The notes under the pieces were generated by a model. It did no database searches. It saw nothing but the letters and a program-made list of their open reading frames with translations, and was not told the DNA's origin. Below are positions 52,485-61,793 of a stretch of 64,000 nt of DNA, piece after piece. The first letter of the stretch is position 1, and every line of letters starts with the position of its first letter. Source of the DNA: Acetobacteraceae bacterium. Its GTDB lineage: Bacteria; Pseudomonadota; Alphaproteobacteria; Acetobacterales; Acetobacteraceae. A program made the position numbers and the translations under genes. The stretch is taken from positions 1 to 64,000 of the forward strand of contig PLSD01000001.1 of NCBI GenBank assembly GCA_003164135.1, read 5' to 3'.

Positions 52485-53683
52485 GTGTCGCCACCTGGCA
52501 CACGTTTGAGCGATGCAGTACCGGGATCATATACGTAGCCCGTTATTGAACCGTCCTTGATCATGTTAACAGCCTGGTCGATCACGAATAACGGGACCAG
52601 AAACCATTCCTGAGGAACGACTGGATTGCCAAATCGATCTTTAATTTTGATGTCGGCTTGGGCGGCGCCAAAAACTCGATGGATCACATTTTCCAGCTTC
52701 GTGCGGTTAATATTATAGAGCTGGTAGGTGGCCTTAATGTCGACGTTTGCCATCAAGAAGGTTGGATCGAGTTTTGCGTTGGCGATCCGCTTTTCGACGC
52801 TGCTGCCGGTGACCCCGATCTTGTGCAAGATTTCCCGGTGAGCCGCCACATCTGGATGATCAGATTCGCTTCTCAAAACATAGATGGTCCCACTCGCCAG
52901 ATCACCATCCTCGCTCTGACCAGCGAAGAGGGGGCCCACAACAGGATCTGTAATTCGGCGGCCGGCCTCATCTTTGTGCAGCGCGCGCTGCAGCGATCGC
53001 ATAAGCAGATTGCTTTCGGTGCCATTGTCGAACACCACGCGGAGGCGGGCGTCCGTTCGGCCCTGCGCATTGGAGAAGATCTCTCCCATGTCAGCGACAT
53101 ACGCTTTCTGGCCACCAACAATAAACCAACTACCTGGCCTGATTTCGGCCTTCTGCTCAAAGGCCCTAGTTTGCCTGATGCCTGATGCCAGTTCAGCTTG
53201 CACCTGGTCGAATAACGGCCTGAATGTCTCGAAATCCTCACACTTCTCGCGATTGGCAATTTCTTCTGCCGCTCGCTTATCGGCGGCAGAACGAACATGC
53301 CGGAGTTCGGTCACATCGTCTGGTGCCGAGGTTTCCACGCCGAGTTGGGCCAGCAGCTCGTCATCATCGAGATCCTCTGTGGCAATAGCAGGCGATGCTG
53401 AGACCCCAGACAGCAATCCCTTGTGATCCAGTGGCTTCAATAATTTCTGGCAATCAGCCAGCTCACGGAAGCGATCGAGGCGCGTAGCGTACAGTCGTTC
53501 GAAAATGTCCTTGTCTTCACCATGCCTCGGCGGATGGCCGTGCTGTTCAACGAACCGCTGTATTTCTTCAAATCCGGCAATGATACGTTCCTCGCGCGGT
53601 GTGTGGCCGAACTCCTTCTTGGTCTCGACCTCGACCCCAAGCTCTCCAAGAAGCGCATCATCTTCATCCGTGAATTTAGACAC
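52481..53683 (-). CDS. GIY-YIG nuclease-family protein (T5orf172/YeeC-like)
   Basis: A 400-residue protein with a C-terminal GIY-YIG domain at about residues 265-345: GTIYVLRSESDHPDV, HKIGVTGSSVEKRIANAKLD and LENVIHRVFGAAQADIKI. GTIYVL and KIGVT are the two signature strands. The N-terminal 260 residues hold an acidic helical part and a small beta domain. B. subtilis YeeC has a similar layout beside YeeA and YeeB, so it is likely the nuclease of this system. The start overlaps the helicase gene by eight bases. Confidence 0.75.
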   Translation of the reverse strand: MSKFTDEDDALLGELGVEVETKKEFGHTPREERIIAGFEEIQRFVEQHGHPPRHGEDKDIFERLYATRLDRFRELADCQKLLKPLDHKGLLSGVSASPAIATEDLDDDELLAQLGVETSAPDDVTELRHVRSAADKRAAEEIANREKCEDFETFRPLFDQVQAELASGIRQTRAFEQKAEIRPGSWFIVGGQKAYVADMGEIFSNAQGRTDARLRVVFDNGTESNLLMRSLQRALHKDEAGRRITDPVVGPLFAGQSEDGDLASGTIYVLRSESDHPDVAAHREILHKIGVTGSSVEKRIANAKLDPTFLMANVDIKATYQLYNINRTKLENVIHRVFGAAQADIKIKDRFGNPVVPQEWFLVPLFVIDQAVNMIKDGSITGYVYDPGTASLKRVPGGDT

Positions 53684-55724
53684 GAGTTGCCTCCGCCTTC
53701 ATACGGGCCAAGAATGCTACGCCTTCTGCCATACGTTTTTCCCATGGGTCGGGCGATGTGATATCGGGCAGCCGGCCACGCTCCTGTTTGAATTTCAAGG
53801 CTCGCTTGGCCAAGTCACGGGCTTCCTCGATCGTCAAATTGATGCGTTTACCTGCGATCGCTGCCGCAACCTGTCTTAGGCTTTCTTCGCTCATGGCCTT
53901 GGCAAGGATGGCATAAGCCTCGCCAAACGGATTGATGCGATCGATTAGATCAATGTCTAGGTCGCGCACGTTCATTGCGTATCGCCGGACCCCGTCGACA
54001 AATGCCGTATTGCCACTCTCCTCGGTATCATCCCCGCCCGTGGCGATTTCCTTGGCCTTCTGGGTTAGGTTCAGGGCAGCGATGGCATGCTGCCGTACAG
54101 TCTCTTGGTCCTCGTCATCCAGCTCGGGATATTTTTCTTTGATGATCTTGCCCATTTTAACCTGCGTCAATTCTTCAGGAACAAGCTCGGAATCAAACAA
54201 TCCGCGTTCGATCACCTGTTTGTCCTGAACAAAAGCGGCAATCACCTCATTCAAATCTTGCTGACAAATTCGCGTGGCTTCTGGGCTTTTTGGCGTCGCC
54301 AACCCTTTTATCTCGATCTGGAATTTGCCCGTTTCCTCGCTGAAACCGACATTGCACTTTTCAGGATCATACCCTCCTTCGCCGTAATCAAAGCCAGGGG
54401 TCGGTGTGTTGTTGGGGTTTTTTGGTTTGAATTCGAAACGCGGCGCGAGAACCTGTTCCATCAACAGGCATGCGGCGATCGCCTTCAGAGTATCATTGAC
54501 GGCCTCGGTCACGGCCTCGTTCGATGCATCAGGTTCTGCGATCAGGTTGCTGAAGCGGGCACGGGCCTTGCCGGGGGCGTCACGGGTTGCCCGGCCGATG
54601 ATCTGCACAATCTCGGTAAGGCTGGACCGGTATCCTACCGTCAGGGCGTGTTCACACCAGATCCAGTCGAACCCTTCTTTCGCCATACCGAGCGCGATGA
54701 TGATGTCCACATAATCGCGATTTCTCTTTTGTGAGGAATCTTTCAGGGCTCCAGCAACCCGATCACGTTTTGCCGGATCATCTTCCACCAGGTCGGCGAT
54801 CCGGATCACCCGGCCATCAGGTGTTTTGACTAACTGGAAGCCGGTTGCCGGGTCCGTCCCTTGCCATTCACCCAGAGCCTCGATGATATGGTCAACCTCT
54901 TTGATCTTGTCCTTGGTGCTTTCCCGCGAATTGACGCTAGGAATATGGATGATCGTCTTCTCCGCCGGGTCGAGCACTTTCAGGATATCGTCGGCATAGG
55001 AGCCGGCATAAAAGAAATAGCCGATGTCCAACTGCTTCAGGTACTGGTAGCCGTTCAACTGCTCATAATAAGTGTATGTGACGGTATCGAACTTCGACTC
55101 ATCCTCCGGCATCAGCACGGCTTCCGCATCACCGCGGAAATAGGAGCCCGTCATGGCGACAATATGAACCCGGCCGCGACCAATAAATTCGGCCAAATGC
55201 GCGCCGAGCTTATTATCTGGGTTAGCCGAGACATGGTGAAATTCATCGACGGCGATCAGGCGGTCATCGAAAGCCTGGGCGCCGAAGCGGTCAACGGCGA
55301 ACCGGAATGTCGCATGGGTGCAGACCAGCACCTTGTCACTGCTCTCCAGGAAGGCGGCAACGGAATTGACCTTCCCACCATTGTCGGAGCCCGGCGCGTC
55401 ACACAAATTCCACTTTGGCGCGACCGTCCAATCCGCCCAAAAACCATACTTGCTCAGCGGTTCATCATGGAAGCTCGCGCCGATGGACTTCTCCGGCACC
55501 ACAATGATTGCCTGCCGTAGGCCCTGGTTATGGAGCTTGTCCAAGGCGACAAACATAAGCGCGCGGCTCTTGCCCGAGGCCGGCGGTGACTTGATGAGCA
55601 GATATTGTTCGCCTCGCTTCTCGTACACCCGTTCCTGCATCGGCCGCATGCCAAGCTCGTTGGCTTTGGTCGAACTGCCGTTATGGGCATATTGAACCGA
55701 GACAGTGGGAATGCCGAGCGTCAT
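53676..55724 (-). CDS. DEAD/DEAH-type helicase (YeeB-like)
   Basis: A 682-residue superfamily 2 helicase. Walker A is SPPASGKSRAL (residues 46-56), motif II is AVDEFHHV (about 158-165), motif III MTGSYF, and the second RecA domain has MAKEGFDWIWCEHAL and VQIIGRATRDAPGK. It resembles helicases of type III-like and YeeB restriction systems and would move along DNA to couple recognition to cleavage. It follows the methyltransferase gene by 64 nt. Confidence 0.85.
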   Translation of the reverse strand: MTLGIPTVSVQYAHNGSSTKANELGMRPMQERVYEKRGEQYLLIKSPPASGKSRALMFVALDKLHNQGLRQAIIVVPEKSIGASFHDEPLSKYGFWADWTVAPKWNLCDAPGSDNGGKVNSVAAFLESSDKVLVCTHATFRFAVDRFGAQAFDDRLIAVDEFHHVSANPDNKLGAHLAEFIGRGRVHIVAMTGSYFRGDAEAVLMPEDESKFDTVTYTYYEQLNGYQYLKQLDIGYFFYAGSYADDILKVLDPAEKTIIHIPSVNSRESTKDKIKEVDHIIEALGEWQGTDPATGFQLVKTPDGRVIRIADLVEDDPAKRDRVAGALKDSSQKRNRDYVDIIIALGMAKEGFDWIWCEHALTVGYRSSLTEIVQIIGRATRDAPGKARARFSNLIAEPDASNEAVTEAVNDTLKAIAACLLMEQVLAPRFEFKPKNPNNTPTPGFDYGEGGYDPEKCNVGFSEETGKFQIEIKGLATPKSPEATRICQQDLNEVIAAFVQDKQVIERGLFDSELVPEELTQVKMGKIIKEKYPELDDEDQETVRQHAIAALNLTQKAKEIATGGDDTEESGNTAFVDGVRRYAMNVRDLDIDLIDRINPFGEAYAILAKAMSEESLRQVAAAIAGKRINLTIEEARDLAKRALKFKQERGRLPDITSPDPWEKRMAEGVAFLARMKAEATRV

Positions 55725-55788
55725 TGGTGTACCTTATATTCCGTTAGAATTTGGGTGGTCCATTTTTGATGATGTTGGAAGGGTGCAT

Positions 55789-58551
55789 TCAAGCACGTTT
55801 CTTTGCCGCCCCCTTGCCAACCATTTTTGTGTACATGTCGAACAGCTTTTCCAGACGCTCGGTATCATTTTTAAACCGCCGGCCGATGTAGATGCGCTCA
55901 AGTACCTCGTCGTTATGATCATGAGCGGCACGCAAATCAGCGGGCATGGTCTCAGGGTCATACAGATCGGCGATGGTCGCCGGGAAATGGGCCTCTCTGG
56001 CCAGAAGGATATTCTTGGCGCACTGGGTCAGGTCGGCCTTGTTTTTTTCAGTCAGCGCCGGAACAGGAAAAGTGTTCCAGCCAAGGGTGTTGGAATAGCG
56101 GAAGTCAGTCTTCATCTTGCCGCATACGGTGCCAATCCAGACTAGGTGCAAGCGAGAGGCAATTAGCGCCATGTTCCAGAGCGGGGCATCATATATGGCG
56201 AAGGCGAGGTTGCTGATGATGGTGCCACTCGGTGCATAACCCACAGGCAGAAATTCTCTTCGTTCGGATGAAACGCTGGGGACGATAATTACGGCCTCGC
56301 TTCCGTCCTGACGGACCTCCCCGAAGCGGTATGGCGTTGTTGCCGATTCGACCGTCGCTGCCTTTGGGCTAGCCAGCCGCATCGCTCGGACAGCATCTAC
56401 ACGCTGACTGAGTGATGGAATTGACAATGCCTCATCGACTTCGGTGTCTTTAATCCAAATGCTATATCGTGATAGGCCACGGATGAATTCGGCAGAACCG
56501 TAGATGCTACGGATAAAACGAGATTTTTGAGCCATGGTGAGATTCAAAGCTTCGACCTCGTCCACATTGAGAAGCAGGTGACCGCCGTCGACCGGTTTAT
56601 TTCCAAAACTCATGTCATTAAGGAACCCCAACGGTTTTGCCCGTTTTTCAACGACAAGATCGGCTCCGGACACTAAATAAGCATTGATATGCTCAGACTC
56701 AGTCTGAAGGATACCGTCATTGTCAGATATGGAAAACAGCCGTCGAGATGTACCTGCGTGATTTGATATCCCAACAATTACGACGGTGACGCCGGCATTG
56801 TTGCTAGCTAGATTTGTCCACTTAAAGGACGTGTGGGCAAACGCAATTCGATGCCCCGTCGCGAATATCATTGGCCAGAGGATTGGTACCTGCTGACCCT
56901 GGCAAATTGAATTTGTTGACACAAAGGCTGATACGGCGCGAGTGTGGGTACCGTAATCTGCTGCTTTCATGAACCATCCGGCAACATAGTCCAGAGATTT
57001 CCAGCTCTTCGTGCGCCCCTCGAAAATTCGCTCCAATTCTTCTTTTTGTTCTGCAGATTGCCATGTCGAACCAAGGTAAGGTGGATTACCACAAATGTAT
57101 GTCTCTCCACCTTCATTCTGAAAGTCGATTTGGGCCTGATCGAGCGGCGTATGAAACAGATCATCAGCATGATGTTTCACGCTCGTTCCTGTGGGTGGGC
57201 AAATACTGAGCCAGTCCAGCCGCAAGGCATTGCCACAGGTGATCCAGTTCTCTGCATCGAGAGGTAAGAAATCAGCCAAAGCCTCTTTCTGGCCACGATA
57301 AAGTACGTCGCACTGATATTCCGCTATGATCAAAGCCAGGCGAGCGATCTCGGCCGGAAAATCGCGTAGCTCAATGCCGCGGTAGTTGGTTAATGGTATC
57401 TCGCTGGCTCGGATCTCTTCACCACGGCGCTGGTTGATCTCTGCCTCGATCGCCCGCATCTCTTTGTAAGCGATGACCAAGAAGTTGCCGGAGCCACATG
57501 CCGGGTCAAAAACCCTGATGCGAGATATGCGCTTGCGCAGATTCAGCAGCATGCGAGGGTTGTCCCCGGCCTCATGAATCTTGCCCCGCAGATCATCTAG
57601 GAAAAGTGGATTAAGAACCTTCAAGATGTTCGGCACGCTGGTGTAATGCATGCCAAGCGATCCACGTTCATCATCATCAGCGACAGCCTGGATCATGGAC
57701 CCGAAAATATCGGGATTGATCTTCTTCCAGTCCAAGTTGCCGATATGAAGCAAATAGGACCGAGCAATCTTGCTGAAGCGAGGAACATCCGTGCTGCCGG
57801 AGAACAGCCCACCGTTGACGTAAGGGAAGACATCCGCCCACCGCGGAATGCCGGCGGCAGCCCGCTCCGCCACCTTGGTGTTCATGGCGCGGAACAGATC
57901 GCTGATCACGTCATGAGTGTTCAATGAGTCCTTGGCGCTCATCCGGTCGATGGTCGTCGTGAACGCAGCAGCGCCGATAAATATATCAGTATCCTCGGCA
58001 AAGAAGCAGAAGATCAGCCGGGCCATAAAATGGTTCATGTCATGGCGACGATCTGCGGTGCCCCAATCCGCGTTGTCCTTCAGAAGCTCGATATATAGCT
58101 TGTTCAGTCGGCCGGTAGCCCTGATGTCAAACGAACTCTCACGGATCTGTTTGACCGTGCTGATACCTGCGAGGGGCAGGAAGAAGCCAAAATGGTTCGG
58201 GAAGTCTGTATATTCACAGGCGACGGTTTCACCTGAGCTCAGATCCTCGGCCTCGAATGCGGCGCCGTCTGTAGCGAGTATGAATTTTGCCCTGCCGCGT
58301 GTTGTCGCCGAGCTGGTTTTCAGCGCCCCAAGGGTTTTGGTAACAGTCCCGTTGGGGCATGTGGCGATGTGGATGTTGTTCGTCTGCAGGACGCCACCAA
58401 GGTCGGATTTGTTCGATTCGCCCTTGCGAAGGCGCCTGATCGTGGTTTGCTTGTTCCCGAAGGCTTCAAGGAACGCATACGGGAACTCAGCCGCATCAAA
58501 GGGCTGCTCGGCCAGGGCGGATATCGCTTGTTCAATCTCGACGGCGTTCAT
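55789..58551 (-). CDS. MmeI/YeeA-like DNA methyltransferase
   Basis: A 920-residue class I SAM-dependent methyltransferase for adenine in DNA: motif I VFDPACGSGNFLVIAY (about 347-362), motif IV ICGNPPYLGS (about 486-496). The arrangement of an N-terminal domain, a helical spacer, MTase, target recognition domain and a final LYDPETMPADLRAAHDHNDE segment matches MmeI-type proteins. I do not see the D-(x)n-E-x-K nuclease motif in the N-terminal domain, as in YeeA, so cleavage would come from partners. First gene of the operon, start ATG 58551. Confidence 0.85.
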   Translation of the reverse strand: MNAVEIEQAISALAEQPFDAAEFPYAFLEAFGNKQTTIRRLRKGESNKSDLGGVLQTNNIHIATCPNGTVTKTLGALKTSSATTRGRAKFILATDGAAFEAEDLSSGETVACEYTDFPNHFGFFLPLAGISTVKQIRESSFDIRATGRLNKLYIELLKDNADWGTADRRHDMNHFMARLIFCFFAEDTDIFIGAAAFTTTIDRMSAKDSLNTHDVISDLFRAMNTKVAERAAAGIPRWADVFPYVNGGLFSGSTDVPRFSKIARSYLLHIGNLDWKKINPDIFGSMIQAVADDDERGSLGMHYTSVPNILKVLNPLFLDDLRGKIHEAGDNPRMLLNLRKRISRIRVFDPACGSGNFLVIAYKEMRAIEAEINQRRGEEIRASEIPLTNYRGIELRDFPAEIARLALIIAEYQCDVLYRGQKEALADFLPLDAENWITCGNALRLDWLSICPPTGTSVKHHADDLFHTPLDQAQIDFQNEGGETYICGNPPYLGSTWQSAEQKEELERIFEGRTKSWKSLDYVAGWFMKAADYGTHTRAVSAFVSTNSICQGQQVPILWPMIFATGHRIAFAHTSFKWTNLASNNAGVTVVIVGISNHAGTSRRLFSISDNDGILQTESEHINAYLVSGADLVVEKRAKPLGFLNDMSFGNKPVDGGHLLLNVDEVEALNLTMAQKSRFIRSIYGSAEFIRGLSRYSIWIKDTEVDEALSIPSLSQRVDAVRAMRLASPKAATVESATTPYRFGEVRQDGSEAVIIVPSVSSERREFLPVGYAPSGTIISNLAFAIYDAPLWNMALIASRLHLVWIGTVCGKMKTDFRYSNTLGWNTFPVPALTEKNKADLTQCAKNILLAREAHFPATIADLYDPETMPADLRAAHDHNDEVLERIYIGRRFKNDTERLEKLFDMYTKMVGKGAAKKRA

Positions 58552-58690
58552 GCCGGCCTTCCTGGTCTATAAAAATTGGTCAGTTTTGGTTACTCAACCG
58601 ACGGTAGCCGGCACGTCAAGCGGGATTTCTGGAACGGTTAAAGGGGCAAAAGGACAAGTCTATGAAGCCGGCTTATGCGGGTGTCCTTGC

Positions 58691-59299
58691 TTAGAGCAGG
58701 GCGACGAAGAAGTCATCGAGGACATTGGGTAACCCGGCTGCACGCTTCAAATCTTGTTCACGCAATAGTTCGAGATTCCCGATAGCGCGGCCGTAGATCG
58801 CCAGATTAGTCTCCCCGTTCAGCCGGGAGGGATAGACGATCCCGTCCGGCTGCTGCGGGTGCTCATGAAACGCCACCGACCATTTGCGCGCGAGACCCTG
58901 GCGGCGGCCGCGCGCGACATCGCTTGGAATGCCCATGCGGACAGGCCCATCCCCGGTTAGGTCTACTAGCCGAAGCGCCCGGCGGACCCGGATTTCGGCA
59001 TAACGCCGATCGTCCAGTTCGGTTTCCGTGATCTCGATCTGGCCGACGATGCCATCGCGATCGTCCCGTAGCATGGTCTCCAGAAAACAGACTTTGAGCG
59101 ACGAGCCAAGGTAAAGCACGCCGAACCGATTGTCTTCGGTTCGGCGGCGCGGATCGCTGAATCGCGACGGATTTTTCCCGAACCCGAGAGGACCAGGAAA
59201 TGTCTTTAGATGGATGCGCCCGAACTTCGCCCCCACTGGGACGGTCATGAGATCGAGGGCAACGCCATCGAATGCGAGCGTCGGTGGAAGGCTTGGCAC
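58691..59299 (-). CDS. RES-domain toxin
   Basis: A 202-residue RES protein: FGRIHLKTFPGPLGFGKNPS, SRFSDPRRRTEDNRFGVLYL and KVCFLETMLRD, then DLTGDGPVRMGIPSDVARG. RES toxins of RES-Xre modules degrade NAD+; R, Y and E in the above stretches correspond to the conserved active-site set. GTG 59299 overlaps the antitoxin stop as TAGTG, so the pair is translationally coupled with the antitoxin first. Confidence 0.85.
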   Translation of the reverse strand: MPSLPPTLAFDGVALDLMTVPVGAKFGRIHLKTFPGPLGFGKNPSRFSDPRRRTEDNRFGVLYLGSSLKVCFLETMLRDDRDGIVGQIEITETELDDRRYAEIRVRRALRLVDLTGDGPVRMGIPSDVARGRRQGLARKWSVAFHEHPQQPDGIVYPSRLNGETNLAIYGRAIGNLELLREQDLKRAAGLPNVLDDFFVALL

Positions 59300-60030
59300 T
59301 AGGCAAAGTCACCCTGCGCCAAGCTTTCGGCGGCCTGAAGGACCTGCGTCTTCTTCCCCTGGCGCAGAGCATCCTTGGCCGAGCTGCCCTCCAGGGCGGA
59401 ATGCCGCTGGGTGAGGAATCGATAGACCGTCCATGCGTTGCTGCCCAGCATATCGAACAGCTTCGGAAGTGCGTCGAATGCTTTCCCGTCGTCATCCACC
59501 TGCCACGCTGGGAACCGGAAGCCACGCTTGGCGCCATCCAGACCGAGCAACTCGTGCTTCTGACGGCGCGCATTCACCGTCATGCGCGAGACACCCAGCC
59601 GTTCGGCGAATTGTTCAGCTGTGAGCATGTCGCTCTGATCGAGGATTTGCGCAGCGCGCAGGCGGCCGCGCGTGCGCGCCGCTTCGAGGGATGCTTCAAT
59701 GCGTCCATCCTCCGTCGTCGCGGGGCCGGGCGCATCGCGTTGCGGCAAGGGGCCGAATTTCGCGTTTCCCTTGGCATCGATCATGACGGTGAAGCCTCGC
59801 GCCTGGCCGCTTTCTTTCGTCCTCGCCACTACGTGCCCAAACTGTTCCACAAGGCTCCTGAGCGTCGACGGCCGGGCCGACAAGGCTTTGAGCACTGCGG
59901 GATCGACGGGCACGGCGAATTCCCTTGCAGCAGCGGCAGAGCCACTCGAGAAGCGGAGTGTGGCCGCACCGGCTACCCGGTTCGCTGTCACTGCACTGCT
60001 TTTAGTCGTAACTGTCGAATGTCGGGCCAT
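59299..60030 (-). CDS. Xre/MbcA-ParS-like antitoxin of the RES module
   Basis: A 243-residue protein with a helix-turn-helix (LTAEQFAERLGVSRMTVNAR) and a C-terminal ParS/MbcA-like toxin-binding part (FDALPKLFDMLGSNAWTVYR). It is longer than usual antitoxins because of an about 100-residue Ala/Ser-rich N-terminus. ATG 60030 is preferred over 60051. It should neutralise the RES toxin and repress the operon. Confidence 0.75.
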   Translation of the reverse strand: MARHSTVTTKSSAVTANRVAGAATLRFSSGSAAAAREFAVPVDPAVLKALSARPSTLRSLVEQFGHVVARTKESGQARGFTVMIDAKGNAKFGPLPQRDAPGPATTEDGRIEASLEAARTRGRLRAAQILDQSDMLTAEQFAERLGVSRMTVNARRQKHELLGLDGAKRGFRFPAWQVDDDGKAFDALPKLFDMLGSNAWTVYRFLTQRHSALEGSSAKDALRQGKKTQVLQAAESLAQGDFA

Positions 60031-60226
60031 GGCTCTCTCCTTGCCGGGCAAGATGACACGGTTCCGTTACTTGGTCAAGTTTGTAAAGTTAGTAAATCAA
60101 CGCCTGCCGGATGTGACGCTTAAGTCAGAAGACGCCGCCGAGGATATCTCTTGGCTTGTGAAGACAAGAAATGAAGCTCAGATTTTAGCGAGCCGGGGCA
60201 TGATTCGGTAGTCGCAGGGAGGGACC

Positions 60227-61561
60227 GTGGAACAGGCTCAATACGGCAGGGAGGTTGGGCTTCTTCGGGCGCTTGTCCCCGGCGTCGAACTTTTGCTGCC
60301 CGTGCCGCCGCATCAGTTTACGCAAGAGTTCCTGCGGACAGAGCGAATCGCGATCGCTCAACCGGACGTCGATAGGCTGATTGTCGTCCGGACGCCATCG
60401 GCTGAGGCGTTCTTTGGATTTCTGGACAATTTGGTTGGCCGATCGCCAGCGATGGAGCGGGGCGCGATCTATGCGGATGTCCGCAAGGAGCTGATGAAGG
60501 CGCTGGCGGCGTATGTGGGGCGAGATGCCGCTTCGATCGGGGGCGGCGACGTGAGGGCTTTGCACGCGTATTTTGAAGATTGGTTTGGCAAACTTTCTGC
60601 CCCACGCCGGGTATTTGTGCCTTGCATGCTTACACCTTGGGCCGCCCCTCGATTTTCAGTCGGACCCGCTGACTTTGTTTTTATTGATGACCTTGTGAGA
60701 AGCGATTTTTACCCGCCCGCCCGCGACACTCTGGGTACACACAGCTTTAACCAAATGCTTGAGTTTATGAAGGAGAATGGCGCTAATTGGTTGGCACGCA
60801 TTTCCGTTGAGGGGTGTGAGCGGCACCGCGCAGAGGAAATCGCGGCTCTGTCAACCGATTTAGCAATCGTCGCGCTGCAGGTTGTTATTCCCCTGTCCTG
60901 GGGCTCGCGAACAATGAAAAGGATTGACGCCCGTCGCGGAGGAACACAGAGACAGGTCATTACCGAAATAGAGGGATGGTACCTTGGAAGTTGGTCCAAT
61001 GTACAAGCTGGTATGGCGATTGGAACCGGCACACTAGCGGACCAACTCCAGAACACCGCACCGGTAATTGCTGCCGTCGGCAGACTCGTAAAATCGTTCG
61101 CGACAGGTCAGTACCGGCTCCCAAAACTGGAACAAGCGTGGTGTGACGCTGCTTATTGGCTTCACGAAGCTCTGGCGGAAAATATTGATTCGATCTCAGC
61201 GGTTAAACTTGAAACGGCTTTGGAGGTGTTAATGTGGGCCGGCAGCACCTCGGGAAGCCAGGCCCGGTTGGAAGCAATACTTGCCGCGTTTTATGGTTTG
61301 AACCCAGACGATCCCATCAGGAGTGAGTCCTCCATGACCGCTAAGCAGTTCGCAAAAAGAATCGTCAGCGATCGGTCGCAAATCCTCCATGGCACACGGT
61401 CAACCTTAAATTGGCGCTCAGCGATGAACCGCAGTGGCGACGAAGGATTTGTTATTGAGGTGGTCCGGCGCACCGCCATTGAGCTTGAGGCGTACGCAAG
61501 TTCGCCGTCGCCTAAAGATGATTTGGACGCTTTTCTGGTATGGGTAAGGGGCAAACAATGA
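60227..61561 (+). CDS. HEPN-domain protein, ApeA-like candidate
   Basis: A 444-residue soluble protein. The C-terminal part (about 325-430) contains KLETALEVLMWAGSTSGSQA and KQFAKRIVSDRSQILHGTRS; R-SQIL-H fits the R-x4-6-H motif of HEPN ribonucleases. The N-terminal 300 residues are not recognised. HEPN proteins with large sensor parts, such as ApeA, act in abortive infection. GTG 60227 is used as start. Divergent from the toxin-antitoxin pair and coupled to the next gene by ATGA. Confidence 0.55.
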   Translation: MEQAQYGREVGLLRALVPGVELLLPVPPHQFTQEFLRTERIAIAQPDVDRLIVVRTPSAEAFFGFLDNLVGRSPAMERGAIYADVRKELMKALAAYVGRDAASIGGGDVRALHAYFEDWFGKLSAPRRVFVPCMLTPWAAPRFSVGPADFVFIDDLVRSDFYPPARDTLGTHSFNQMLEFMKENGANWLARISVEGCERHRAEEIAALSTDLAIVALQVVIPLSWGSRTMKRIDARRGGTQRQVITEIEGWYLGSWSNVQAGMAIGTGTLADQLQNTAPVIAAVGRLVKSFATGQYRLPKLEQAWCDAAYWLHEALAENIDSISAVKLETALEVLMWAGSTSGSQARLEAILAAFYGLNPDDPIRSESSMTAKQFAKRIVSDRSQILHGTRSTLNWRSAMNRSGDEGFVIEVVRRTAIELEAYASSPSPKDDLDAFLVWVRGKQ

Positions 61562-61752
61562 CGTCTATCACACTCTCGGCCACAGCCCAGGGCAACGGCT
61601 ATCACGCTACGGTCACTTTTCCTGACGGCATATCTATTAGCTCGGCCGAGACGTATCCGACCGTCAGCTTAGCCGTCGGCGCCGCCGCTACGAAGCTGCT
61701 GGACATGCCCGGACGCTTAGCCGCACTCGATCGGCCACCAAAACCCCAATGA
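61558..61752 (+). CDS. small protein coupled to the HEPN gene
   Basis: A 64-residue protein (MTSITLSATAQGNGYHATVT, then FPDGISISSAETYPTVSLAV) that looks like a small beta-sheet fold. ATG 61558 overlaps the HEPN stop as ATGA. It could be an antitoxin or modulator of the HEPN protein, by analogy with coupled small genes; no family is recognised. Confidence 0.5.
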   Translation: MTSITLSATAQGNGYHATVTFPDGISISSAETYPTVSLAVGAAATKLLDMPGRLAALDRPPKPQ

Positions 61753-61793
61753 AACGGGGGGAGAGTCTAACTCTGATAACGATCAGGCGGGGT

